Shown piece after piece: positions 9,537 to 18,504 of a stretch of 64,000 nucleotides of DNA. This DNA is from CAYUQT01 sp964446835 (GTDB lineage: Bacteria > Planctomycetota > Phycisphaerae > UBA1845 > JAFGLZ01). How positions within the stretch are numbered: position 1 is the stretch's first letter; the number at the start of each line of letters is the position of its first letter. The stretch lies in contig CAYUQT010000034.1 in assembly GCA_964446835.1 (NCBI GenBank), forward strand, positions 35,814 through 99,813. Direction: 5' to 3'. Under the pieces are notes generated by a model. The model made no database searches. It was given only the letters and a program-made list of their open reading frames with translations, and was not told the origin of the DNA. A program made the position numbers and the translations under genes.

Positions 9537-9572
9537 CTGATTCTCCGACTAATCCATCCTATTACAGGTTCC

Positions 9573-10580
9573 TCAGCACAGGGCCGAAACGATCCGGTCG
9601 ATCATATCGGTTGTGATCTCCACCTGATCCAAAACACTGTAGAATGTGTCTCGCGGGTACTTGCGACGGAAGTCGTTCAGGGTGCGCAGGGTCTCCACCA
9701 ACTCGTCGCAGGTCATGCCGATATCCGTCGGGCGGTAGGCCAGGCCACAGCGATCCATGACCTTCCGGATGCCTTCGGGATCATTGTCTTGCACTACGGA
9801 CAGTGCATAGATGCCCGTTCCGACCAACTCGCCGTGGGCCAGGTGCTTACCCGTGAGAAATTCGAAGTTGTAGACGAGGAGGTGTTCGCTGCCTTCTTCC
9901 GGACGCGAGCCGCCGTATTCAACGCAGAGCCGGACTTCTTCGCAATACTCGTCGACGATGGTGTCGATGCCTTTCTGAGAGACCTTTCCGATCTCTTCGG
10001 CCGAGGCGATCACACGCTCGAGGCATGCCGCTGCCTGCCGGGAGATCGCCTCATCGTAGCGAGCTTCGCCGGCCTTACCCGCCAGCTTCCAGTCGCACAG
10101 TGCCGTATGAATGCTCAGAAGATCGCCGCAGCCCGCTCGATTCAGCGAGGCCGGAGCCTGCTGGATCAGATCGTAGTCGATTCCCACTACGTCGGCCCAC
10201 ACCTGGCCGATATAGCGAACCCGTTTCTCGACCCGTACACCTACGGCGTCGGTGAACGGGGCATCCACGCTCACGATCGTCGGTATCATGACGAGACGGC
10301 AGTTTCTCTTCATGGCAACGAACTTGGCAGTATCGGCGGACGACCCGCCCCCGATGCCGTAGACCACCCTGCAATCGGGCAAGTCCTGTTCCAACCGCTC
10401 CAACGTTTCCATCGCCATGTCCGATACCATATGAAGCCGCATGGGGTTCCAGGCCGTCTGGTTCCGGACCAGTTCCCATGGTTCCGGCATGGTGCAGACC
10501 ATTCCGTCGCCCTCGCGTTGAGCGAGGTCCGCGACGATTCCGCGACCGCGAATGATTTGAGGCTTCTTGTAGGTTGTCAT
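9573..10580 (-). CDS. Iron-containing alcohol dehydrogenase / sn-glycerol-1-phosphate dehydrogenase-like protein
   Basis: A 335-residue member of the dehydroquinate synthase/GldA/EgsA fold. GIGGGSSADTAKF is the NAD-binding glycine motif. VPTIVSVDAPFTDAVG-like sequence follows (here MIPTIVSVDAPFTDAVGV). Metal ligands are probably D in GCGDLLSIHT and the histidines in EGSEHLLVYNFE and LAHGELVGTG. The family includes G1P dehydrogenase (AraM/EgsA), glycerol dehydrogenase and cyclitol enzymes; sequence alone does not separate them. It is cotranscribed with the DegT aminotransferase, which suggests oxidation before transamination. Confidence 0.82.
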   Translation of the reverse strand: MTTYKKPQIIRGRGIVADLAQREGDGMVCTMPEPWELVRNQTAWNPMRLHMVSDMAMETLERLEQDLPDCRVVYGIGGGSSADTAKFVAMKRNCRLVMIPTIVSVDAPFTDAVGVRVEKRVRYIGQVWADVVGIDYDLIQQAPASLNRAGCGDLLSIHTALCDWKLAGKAGEARYDEAISRQAAACLERVIASAEEIGKVSQKGIDTIVDEYCEEVRLCVEYGGSRPEEGSEHLLVYNFEFLTGKHLAHGELVGTGIYALSVVQDNDPEGIRKVMDRCGLAYRPTDIGMTCDELVETLRTLNDFRRKYPRDTFYSVLDQVEITTDMIDRIVSALC

Positions 10581-10681
10581 ATCCCGCAGGTTAGCGGGCG
10601 CTCCAATCGGTCGTCAAGAAGAGATCAGCAATCGGTATCGTCACCTTTGGGTGGGGCCGTCCATTGCGAGAGCCTCTGGTA

Positions 10682-13600
10682 TCACCGGCCCTCAAGGATC
10701 AGCAGCCAGCCTTTTGTGGGTTCAATGGGTATCGCATCATTCACACCGAATTCGGCTCCGGCCTGGAAATGCGCGATGACTGGTGCGATGAGCCGGACCT
10801 TCGGCGGATCGAGTCCGATCGCATGCCAGTCGATCTTGAGCAGTGCCCTTATGCCGGTCGCCTTGCCGGAGACGGATTCTTCCCGGGTCGATGGATCGCT
10901 GGTCGAGAAGGAGAGCCGCCCGAAACCGTTCACATCGTGGAACGACGAGTTGACGGCCGACCAGCATGAAAGCTGTCGACCGGGTGCCTGTTGATCCCGA
11001 CAGAGATTGAAGCCGATCTCCTGTCCACCCTTCGGAGGAGTGATGCCCAAAGCAGCAAACGGCACCCGAACCTCGCCTTCCCAGTGGCCGCTGCCGACCG
11101 ATGCCTTGTACTCCCATGGGGCGTTCCATCGATTCTCGAGCCCCTCTCCGTCGAGAAAGACCCCCTGGCTGTTGCCGACGAACTGTACGTAGCGAGCCTT
11201 CGCAGGGTCCGGCCGGATGAAGATTTCGACGGCGTCGTCGAGAAACACCTGACCATCGCGGCTCCTGGCGTTGGCCACCGGTGGGGCCTTCTGCACGCAG
11301 CGGAAGCCCAGATACAGGTACTGCTCGTCCCGCGTCACATAGGCCTCGGTCTGCTCGGCCGCAAGGCTGTCCGACGACAGTAACGTCAGATTGGTCAGTC
11401 GAGCAGCTTCATCGTACTCCTTGTCGGACAGACGACCATCGATCGTTGGCGGACGTGGCGTCGCACGAACGTTGGCGGTTCGGGTGCCTTTCTCCTGAGG
11501 CCAGTGCGCCAGCGAGATCAGCGACTTGTCCTTCTTGCGGTAGACGCTGGCCAGCACGGTGGGGTCATTGGTCTTGACGGGACATGCCGGGTTCCAGTAG
11601 CCGAGCATTTCGGCCTCCTGAATGCCGAACTCGTCCCAGAACCGCCACATGGCCGCCGCCGACGGATGCTGCCGGCCGGTCATGCCGTAGATCATGCCGC
11701 GATAGGGGTTCCCTCCGTTCTCATAGTTCAACATCTCACTGGTCAGGCCGAAGGGGATGCCGGATATCTCGACCAGCCAATAGTCGGGTGAACGGTTGTA
11801 GTCGTACATCTCGCCGAACCATAGGTTGCTGATGTAGGGGAAATGTTCCATGTAGTGGTTGGCCGCGCTGACATGACGATCCATGAAGTCGTAGTCATTG
11901 CCGGAATGGAAGTTGATCCGATACGACGGATTGGTTCGCTGCATCACCTTGGCGACCCGCTTCATGATCTCGCGGTCGTAGCCGATACCATCCAGGTAGA
12001 GACCGTCGACGCCGGTGGCGTTCATCAGCCATTTCAGGCCTTCCACATAATAGTTGTGCCAGCGGGACAGCCCCTGGGTTCCGATGGCCGCATCGATGGT
12101 CCCATCGGGCAGCAGGGCCCGCCAGGCTGGGACATAGCCGCCGACCAGATGCTCCTGTAGCCAGGGATAGCCTCCACCGGCCTTGACCATCTCGCTCTTC
12201 TGGACGGAATAGACGTATTGCTCGCCCGTGACGAAGACCTCGTCGCCCAGACTCCTGAGCGGCCACATCTCGGCCACCCAGTTGCTCAGCTCACGAACGG
12301 TATAGTAGACATTGACGCCCTTCGGTCCCGACTCGACCCGCCGCGAGGAGAACTCCACCCATCGGCCGGTATCCGCCGGGGAGAGGTTGCACACGCCCGT
12401 CAGCGAGCCCATGGCGCTTGCGGCGATCCGCTCCGGGCGCGTTCGACTGTTCGACTCGATGGTCGAGAACGTGTCCAGAAGCAGCGTGTGGGCGTCCGCG
12501 GTTCGGGTGACCGGTTGTCCCTCCTCGTACGGAGCATCCATGACCTTCACGCCGTTCAGGGAGAAGCCCGCTCCCTCAAGACGCAGGACCGTATCCTTCA
12601 GCGGTGTGGCCAGAAGCCCCTTCAAGGGTTGCGAAGCCCGCATCTTCCCATCCACGAAGATCGCCAGGCGATCGCCCCACGACAACGTAAGCAGATGCGT
12701 CTGTCCCTTCTCCCATTCCGGTGAACTTGAAGGCATCAGGGCCGGATACTGATTCTTCGAAGGGTCTCCCTGCCTGACGTAACAGCGCATTCCCCGATCG
12801 TCGACGTTCCAGTAGTACCCGACGGCATCCTGATTCGGAAAAACCAGCTCGAAAAGGTTCTGGTTGAACCGGGCCTGCTGGGCCTGGCCGGCCTTGGGGT
12901 CGAAGAGGATCTTCGTCCAGAGATGCAATGCGCCTCGATCGAGTCGGATGTTGCCCTGGGCCGGATATTCGAGTCTTCCGAAGTCCCGCTGGGTGAAGCG
13001 CATCGCCTTGACGTTTCGAACCGTCTGCGCCAGTCGATCGGCCGTCAGGAAGGGGTAGTTGATATACGGATTCTCCCACGTTGCATGGTGAACGTGCAAA
13101 ATGTTCGCGTCGCCGGATGGATCGCCGTATCGCCAGTTCCAGTGCCCGCGGTCGATCGGCTTGAACGGCGTAATGAGAAGCCGGAAGCGGAACTCGACTT
13201 TCTCGCCTGCCTTGACCGCTCGATGTCCGCTGAATGCCCGGACCCAGACGGTGTCGTTCTCTTCGGTAAGGGTGCACCCACCGCGCCCGCCGTTACTCCA
13301 CGACGCTGGAATCCCGGCAGTCTTCAGGGTGATCGTGTCCCAGACTTCCTTTTCGCCCTGGAGCTTCAGTTGAAGGCCCGCATCGACGTCTCCAACCCAC
13401 AGCAAGTTGTCCGCCTTCTCGATGTCCCATTTCCATGTCAGATTGCCCCGTCGAAGGCCGCCGCGTTGCCCCATCCCCATCAGATAGCGGGCTACATCGC
13501 GTCGAATCGGTACCTCAAGCCGAATGTCCTTGAGGTTTCCGTCGGATCGGGCCGTCATAGAGCAGACCATTTCCACACAGCCGTCGCTTTCCGTCCGGGT

Positions 13601-14989
13601 CGTCGTCGCCAGGGCGAAAGGCTCAGACACGGCGTTGTACCGACGTGTGACTATTGCCGGTGAACGGGCAACATCCTGCTGAGAACCGGCCGCCCAGGCT
13701 GCCGTGCCGCTGGAGGTCTCCACGGTCAGTGCCATAGGACCCCTGAGGACTTCTCGCCCGCCGCTGCGAATGCTCGAAGGCAGCCCACAGGCCCCAAACT
13801 CTATCTGCCGGCCAAGAAGCCGAACCGTGTTGCCCTGAACCTCCAGGGGTGTGAAAGGGGGGATCACCTGATCGTCCAGACCCAGCGTCGAGTTCAACCA
13901 TCGAAGCCGGGAAAGGCGCCGGAGCTCGCCATCACCGGCATCCGCCAGAAGGGGACCGCTTACGCACAGGCGAATCTTGAGGATGCTGGGCTGATGGCCC
14001 TTGGGCACCACGCGAAGGGAGCCTGAGTATACTCCTGTGCTGTCAACGGGAATCTGAACCCCGATCCACAGTGCCCGTATCTGGCCTGCTCCGAGTTCGA
14101 ATGGTTTCCTGATCGGGCGCCCGAGCCAGTCGGTTCCGCCGAGGTTGAAGCAGGTCAGCTCTCCGGCGGGCAAAACCGCGCCGAGGGCGTTTCTCAGGTC
14201 GCCAAACTCCACGGATAAATCCGCAATCGGCTCTCTGGCCGCAAAGACGCCGATCTGAAACACGTAGTATTCACCCGGCTGGGCATGACCCTCGAAGTCC
14301 TGCCGCAGTCCCAGGGTGGTCCATCGCAATGGCAGGTCATCCGGCATGCGAATCGCATGCTCGCGGTCCTCCGGGAACAGGACATACGATCGGCCGGGAT
14401 GGGCGGCAAGCAGGGCCTCGACCTCCATGCGTGTCGCCACGACCTCCATGGGGTCGAACCGATGAAACTCTCTGCGGGCCTGAATCGCCACGGTCTCCGC
14501 TCGAGGGAGCGACTTCCATTGGCCGGACGCGATCGCCTCGGCCTTCAGCTTGTGACGATCCAACCATGCGACATCCGCCGTATTCTGAGGCTTCACATAG
14601 GTTCCAGCGTCCTGAAAGTAGTCTCCGGCCGCTGTGCATGGCATGTAGTAGACTTCGTAGTTGCCGGGGACTGTCGCCGGCTGGAAGACGATGTCGCCGT
14701 AGTCTCGGTTGACAGTGATTCGAGCAACGTTCATCACGCGCTTGCCCGTCGCAGCATCGAACACCCGAATATCCTTGCCTTGGGGATCAGGATCGCGCCG
14801 ACGCCAGGGAATGTAAGCTCGCACGGCCTCAGCGGGCTTATCCACCCGAACGATCGCTCGATGGTTGCCACGCTCGCCTTCGGGCCAGGAGCCCACGCCA
14901 TAGGGCACCTCCTGGGCAAGGGCTGCGACGGATGCCGATACCGAAACACCGACAACGATTGCGTTCAGTCGAATCACACGCATCTCCAT
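10682..14989 (-). CDS. Large exported DUF6067-type glycoside-hydrolase-like protein with CBM9-like C-terminal domain
   Basis: A 1435-residue exported protein. Residues 1-26 form a signal peptide ending in VAALAQ. The middle has beta-sandwich segments and a barrel region containing GVDGLYLDGIGYDREIMKRV and PSYRINFHSGNDYDFMDRH, which resembles the DUF6067 family of large glycan-active proteins common in planctomycetes. The last 220 residues resemble a CBM9/DOMON fold (LDDAVEIFIRPDPAKARYVQF, EIGFNLCRDQQAP). The ATG directly abuts the TAG of the esterase gene (TAGATG), so the two are translationally coupled. Activity and substrate are not established. Confidence 0.78.
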   Translation of the reverse strand: MEMRVIRLNAIVVGVSVSASVAALAQEVPYGVGSWPEGERGNHRAIVRVDKPAEAVRAYIPWRRRDPDPQGKDIRVFDAATGKRVMNVARITVNRDYGDIVFQPATVPGNYEVYYMPCTAAGDYFQDAGTYVKPQNTADVAWLDRHKLKAEAIASGQWKSLPRAETVAIQARREFHRFDPMEVVATRMEVEALLAAHPGRSYVLFPEDREHAIRMPDDLPLRWTTLGLRQDFEGHAQPGEYYVFQIGVFAAREPIADLSVEFGDLRNALGAVLPAGELTCFNLGGTDWLGRPIRKPFELGAGQIRALWIGVQIPVDSTGVYSGSLRVVPKGHQPSILKIRLCVSGPLLADAGDGELRRLSRLRWLNSTLGLDDQVIPPFTPLEVQGNTVRLLGRQIEFGACGLPSSIRSGGREVLRGPMALTVETSSGTAAWAAGSQQDVARSPAIVTRRYNAVSEPFALATTTRTESDGCVEMVCSMTARSDGNLKDIRLEVPIRRDVARYLMGMGQRGGLRRGNLTWKWDIEKADNLLWVGDVDAGLQLKLQGEKEVWDTITLKTAGIPASWSNGGRGGCTLTEENDTVWVRAFSGHRAVKAGEKVEFRFRLLITPFKPIDRGHWNWRYGDPSGDANILHVHHATWENPYINYPFLTADRLAQTVRNVKAMRFTQRDFGRLEYPAQGNIRLDRGALHLWTKILFDPKAGQAQQARFNQNLFELVFPNQDAVGYYWNVDDRGMRCYVRQGDPSKNQYPALMPSSSPEWEKGQTHLLTLSWGDRLAIFVDGKMRASQPLKGLLATPLKDTVLRLEGAGFSLNGVKVMDAPYEEGQPVTRTADAHTLLLDTFSTIESNSRTRPERIAASAMGSLTGVCNLSPADTGRWVEFSSRRVESGPKGVNVYYTVRELSNWVAEMWPLRSLGDEVFVTGEQYVYSVQKSEMVKAGGGYPWLQEHLVGGYVPAWRALLPDGTIDAAIGTQGLSRWHNYYVEGLKWLMNATGVDGLYLDGIGYDREIMKRVAKVMQRTNPSYRINFHSGNDYDFMDRHVSAANHYMEHFPYISNLWFGEMYDYNRSPDYWLVEISGIPFGLTSEMLNYENGGNPYRGMIYGMTGRQHPSAAAMWRFWDEFGIQEAEMLGYWNPACPVKTNDPTVLASVYRKKDKSLISLAHWPQEKGTRTANVRATPRPPTIDGRLSDKEYDEAARLTNLTLLSSDSLAAEQTEAYVTRDEQYLYLGFRCVQKAPPVANARSRDGQVFLDDAVEIFIRPDPAKARYVQFVGNSQGVFLDGEGLENRWNAPWEYKASVGSGHWEGEVRVPFAALGITPPKGGQEIGFNLCRDQQAPGRQLSCWSAVNSSFHDVNGFGRLSFSTSDPSTREESVSGKATGIRALLKIDWHAIGLDPPKVRLIAPVIAHFQAGAEFGVNDAIPIEPTKGWLLILEGR

Positions 14990-16363
14990 CTATTGGGTCG
15001 ACCCGACATGTCGGGTGAGCCATTCGCATGCGCCTGCGTTGTCCACCTTGTGCGGGCCCTCATGAAACCTCGTTTCGACGGCGTCGGGCTTGCCCATGAG
15101 ACGGTAGATCCGTCGAACCTCTGCGAAGGCGGCTTCGTACTCCTCGACGGGAAGGACGCCCGTATTCCAACGCAGGTCGAGTAACGATTCGCTGGCACCG
15201 GGGCACATCGCTGCGTCCTTGCGTCCGTGCTGAAACTGAACCGGCTTCGGGGCGGCCAGGGCTGCCCAATCGCACGGCTCGATCTGGTCGGACAACTGCC
15301 CGGTAATCCCACAATCGCAGTGTGGCGGAATACGAAAACGTGCTCGGTAGTGGTTCCATGTGCTGAGAATGCAGCCGACCACGCCCGCGCGGATGCGATC
15401 ATCCAGGGCCAGCATGTTCATCGCCAGATGTGCACCGGTGGAAAGGCCGCAGACCGCCACGCGTTTCATGTCAATTGCCGGATCCGTGCTGGCATAGTCG
15501 AGGGCCACCATGGCGTCCCATGTCCACTCGCCCTGTAAGGTCCACCCACGGTGCTGGAGTGTGTGATTCATGGTGGCCGGCTGAAGGACCGCCCATCCGT
15601 GTTCGGCGAAGAAGGCACAGAAATCGTCGTTGTGCCCGGAGGTGTAGGCCTTCTCGTCGGCCTGTCCCCATGGGGCCTCATGCCCGTGCAAGGCCAGCAG
15701 TAGGGGCGACGTTCGACGTCCTTTGGGAATGGACAGCAACAGGACGTTGGTACGATCTGGTATCGTGCGATATTCCACACGCCTCAGCACAAACGTGGGG
15801 TAGTCTTTTGTCTCCAGAATACGAGACTCCAGCGCGACTCGTTGGGGCAGGGCACCGTTCATGAGGAGCGCAGCGAGCCTTCCACGCCAGGCCTTTTGCC
15901 ATTGGCGGAACGCCTCGATTTCACTCGGAGGCCTGCTGGAACGTTCCGAGAACGCCTTTCGGAAGGCAGCCATCTGTTCCGCTGTCGTTTCCACAGCATG
16001 CTGGGGAGGTTGGACCGGCTTCAACTCGACCACCACATCGCCGGGACCGGGGGCGGACACCTCCAAGGAGTAGTGGCTGTAGCCCAGCGTTCCATCCCAG
16101 CCAGGCTTGAGTGTGGCTTGTCCGCCGCGAACGGAGACAACCTGCACGGGTTCATCGGCCTTGAATACCAGCCGAGCGCCGCCGCCGGCTTCGGCCTTCA
16201 GACGGAATACTCCGTCGTTGCAGCTCAGTACGATCATGCGACCCAGCCGGTTCCCAGGATGCTCCTGCTGGTAGGTGATCGCCGCCAGCCCGGACGTCTG
16301 CGTGAGATGGTGAATGGTCAGCACGATAGCCGCCGACCAACCGTGCCCGTACCTGAATGACAT
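14990..16363 (-). CDS. Exported alpha/beta hydrolase (acetyl-xylan esterase/dienelactone hydrolase type)
   Basis: A 457-residue protein. I start at ATG 16363 because GGAGG lies 7 bases upstream; a TTG at 16396 is in frame but weaker. The first 27 residues resemble a signal peptide (WSAAIVLTIHHL). The hydrolase domain contains HGHEAPWGQAD, the nucleophile elbow CGLSTGAH, an acid in HGRKDAAMCPG and H in HEGPHKVDN. Such proteins de-esterify polysaccharide side chains in the periplasm. The gene is coupled to the DUF6067 gene, so both probably act on the same glycan. Confidence 0.8.
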   Translation of the reverse strand: MSFRYGHGWSAAIVLTIHHLTQTSGLAAITYQQEHPGNRLGRMIVLSCNDGVFRLKAEAGGGARLVFKADEPVQVVSVRGGQATLKPGWDGTLGYSHYSLEVSAPGPGDVVVELKPVQPPQHAVETTAEQMAAFRKAFSERSSRPPSEIEAFRQWQKAWRGRLAALLMNGALPQRVALESRILETKDYPTFVLRRVEYRTIPDRTNVLLLSIPKGRRTSPLLLALHGHEAPWGQADEKAYTSGHNDDFCAFFAEHGWAVLQPATMNHTLQHRGWTLQGEWTWDAMVALDYASTDPAIDMKRVAVCGLSTGAHLAMNMLALDDRIRAGVVGCILSTWNHYRARFRIPPHCDCGITGQLSDQIEPCDWAALAAPKPVQFQHGRKDAAMCPGASESLLDLRWNTGVLPVEEYEAAFAEVRRIYRLMGKPDAVETRFHEGPHKVDNAGACEWLTRHVGSTQ

Positions 16364-16454
16364 CGAAGGCCCTCCGGCATTTTGCAGCAGGGGCAAGAAT
16401 GTCCACGAACAGGAGACCTGTCAACTCAGAGGCGGCATCAGCGATGTGCCGAGG

Positions 16455-17339
16455 CTACCGTCCAATCAGCTTCAGCACACTGGCGGCGGGAATGCATTCT
16501 TTCTCAACCATCTGAAGACCGCCGGTTCGTCCGCCGGAATCGTGGTACTGGATCGTCGTGGTGCTCATGACGACACCGACCGCGGCACCCCGGTTGTTTA
16601 ACACGGGTGCTCCGCTGGAGCCCCCGGCGAAGTCAGCGGTGATGCTCATCATGATCGTCTCCTCTCTTTGAGCCCTGCGCACCTGGAAGTATCTGGAAAT
16701 GATACCCTCCGTCAATGAGTAGAACCGGCTGCTCGGATGGCTCAGAACATAGACCGGCGTTCCGGGCTTGTCATCAACGTGCAGGGGTACGGGGCGGAGT
16801 CCACGGAGATCCACTTGCAGAATCGCCAGATCGTTGACCCTGCTTGCGGCTAGAACTTCCTGTACCGGTACGACGCGTCCATCGTCCGTCATGGCGATCA
16901 ACGTCTCCCGGTTGGGTTCGTTGACAACATGGTAGTTGGTGACGCACGCACCGGAATCGCTGATCATGAACCCGCTGGCTGTGGCCAGGTGTCGCTTCCT
17001 ACAGCGATCGCAGATGTAGGGAGCCCCGATGATCAGAACGCTGGGCTTGGATTGTTCGTAGAGCTCTTCACCCGAGAGAGCCGTGTTGGACGATTGTGGT
17101 AACGGCAGGCGGCATGACTTGCGCTTCAATTGATCGATCAGTGTTGCCATCGGCGTCGTCTTCCGTGCCGATATGAGCCTGGAGCCTTCCGCCAGCAGTC
17201 GCTGTGTGCGGCGCTCATCACTGGGTCGGGACTCGACGTGGTGACGCTCCGGCGCGACGGCGCGCGTGGTCGTGGGGTTGCGGGGCGCGCACCCGGCAGC
17301 CGTGAGCACAGATACAAAGACCCAGTACTGTCGTCTCAT
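16455..17339 (-). CDS. Trypsin-like serine protease, probable lipoprotein
   Basis: A 294-residue protein starting at ATG 17339, with GGGAGG 8 bases upstream. Residues 1-17 resemble a lipoprotein signal (VLTAAGC). The catalytic triad of the S1C/trypsin fold is visible: H in VTNYHVV, D in RVNDLAIL and S in FAGGSSGAPVLN. There is no PDZ domain. A short cysteine insert (YICDRCRKRH) before the first strand could bind metal or form a disulfide. It is the most upstream gene of the minus-strand series 17339-8325 but is separated from the esterase by 91 bases. Confidence 0.85.
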   Translation of the reverse strand: MRRQYWVFVSVLTAAGCAPRNPTTTRAVAPERHHVESRPSDERRTQRLLAEGSRLISARKTTPMATLIDQLKRKSCRLPLPQSSNTALSGEELYEQSKPSVLIIGAPYICDRCRKRHLATASGFMISDSGACVTNYHVVNEPNRETLIAMTDDGRVVPVQEVLAASRVNDLAILQVDLRGLRPVPLHVDDKPGTPVYVLSHPSSRFYSLTEGIISRYFQVRRAQREETIMMSITADFAGGSSGAPVLNNRGAAVGVVMSTTTIQYHDSGGRTGGLQMVEKECIPAASVLKLIGR

Positions 17340-17416
17340 CAAAACAGCCTCCCGGTTGCCACCCAAGTCCGTCCTTCCGCCCATTTGACCCGCATGAGTC
17401 TCCGACAACAAGTGGA

Positions 17417-17444
17417 TTTGCAAAGGAACAGGCCACGATATAAT
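17417..17444 (+). promoter_or_regulatory. Sigma-70-type promoter for the sugar isomerase-like gene
   Basis: TTTGCA at 17417-17422 and a perfect TATAAT at 17439-17444 are 16 bases apart. Transcription would begin near 17451, about 43 bases before the ATG at 17494. The site lies in the divergent region between the protease and isomerase genes. Confidence 0.5.
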
Positions 17445-17493
17445 TGTGACGTGCACCTCAAGCGCGGCCATCGACGTTTCTGGGGAGTTACTC

Positions 17494-18276
17494 ATGCGAA
17501 TCGGCTTCATCACAGACCTGAGCGAGACCGATTTTCGATTCGCTCAGCAGATGGGTATCCAATGCCTGGAGTTCGACGAGAATGGAGAGGATGTGGAATC
17601 CCTGGTCGGTCGGGTCCCGGCTTTGGGGGAGATGTGCAAACGCTACCACATGGAACTGAGCGTCGTGGGACGGTTCGGGCGCAACTACATCTCCAGCGAT
17701 TCCGACATCGCCGGCGCCGAGATTGCCAAGACGGAGCGACTCATGCGTGTGGCGCGTGAACTCGGCGCTACGGTGTTCGTCACCGGGGCCGGTCACGCCG
17801 AACAGCGCGATCATAAGGAGAACTGCCGCAGAGCCGTGGAGGTCCTCAACCGGTTTGTCGAGTTGGGCCGGACGCTCGGCCTCAAGGTTGCACTGTACAA
17901 CTGTCAATGGGGCAACTTCGCCTTTGCGCCGCCCTCGTGGAACCAGATTCTGCCCGAAGTACCGGGCTTGGGGTTGAAGTATGATCCCTCCCATGCCTTT
18001 TATGACGGTCGGGACTGGCTCGCAGAGATGAGGGACTGGGGCGGCCATATCTACCACACGCATGCCAAGGGGTGCCTGTTTGTGGGCGGCCAGCCGTTCG
18101 AGGATCCGATGCCGGGCCTGGATCAGCTCCCTTGGGGCAATTTCTTCGCGATGTTGTACCATCACAATTATGGCGGCGACGTCATGATCGAGCCTCATGC
18201 CGCCACATGGAACGGACAGCGCCGACTGGCCGGATTACGGTTCTCGATCAACCATCTGCGAGACTACATCCTCTGA
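17494..18276 (+). CDS. Sugar phosphate isomerase/epimerase-like TIM-barrel protein
   Basis: A 260-residue protein of the xylose-isomerase-like AP-endonuclease-2 fold, starting at ATG 17494 behind a GGGGAG site. Metal-ligand candidates are D in LKYDPSHAF, H in YHTHAKG and E in VMIEPHAATW. The first glutamate ligand usually found after strand 5 seems replaced (VALYNCQWGNF), so metal binding or activity may be altered. The family includes epimerases, isomerases and inosose dehydratases. The substrate is unknown, but the neighbourhood is rich in carbohydrate genes. Confidence 0.78.
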   Translation: MRIGFITDLSETDFRFAQQMGIQCLEFDENGEDVESLVGRVPALGEMCKRYHMELSVVGRFGRNYISSDSDIAGAEIAKTERLMRVARELGATVFVTGAGHAEQRDHKENCRRAVEVLNRFVELGRTLGLKVALYNCQWGNFAFAPPSWNQILPEVPGLGLKYDPSHAFYDGRDWLAEMRDWGGHIYHTHAKGCLFVGGQPFEDPMPGLDQLPWGNFFAMLYHHNYGGDVMIEPHAATWNGQRRLAGLRFSINHLRDYIL

Positions 18277-18359
18277 GAGACGTGCTTCTGAACGGCAGAA
18301 ACTGCGCCATGGCCGCTACGGTTATATCGCTCAACTTCGGGCCGGGATTCGCCGATTTC

Positions 18360-18388
18360 TTGAATTGGGTAGGCCGTGGTAATACAAT
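18360..18388 (+). promoter_or_regulatory. Sigma-70-type promoter for the radical SAM gene
   Basis: TTGAAT at 18360-18365 and TACAAT at 18383-18388 with the optimal 17-base spacer, about 115 bases before the radical SAM start at 18505. Each hexamer differs from consensus at one or two positions. Confidence 0.5.
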
Positions 18389-18504
18389 CCCCGGTGTGTG
18401 AGGGTATCCTATCGATCCAGGCCCCCTCAAGCAGGCACGTGACCCTTGCCCACAATCCGTCACATCGATCATCGTGAAGTGGTTGTGGTGGAGACCCCAT
18501 CCGG

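Noticed and set aside
8433..10994. Long plus-strand frame of 853 codons over the DegT and dehydrogenase genes
   Set aside because: It is antisense to two well-recognised enzymes with intact motifs. Open antisense frames are common at this GC content.
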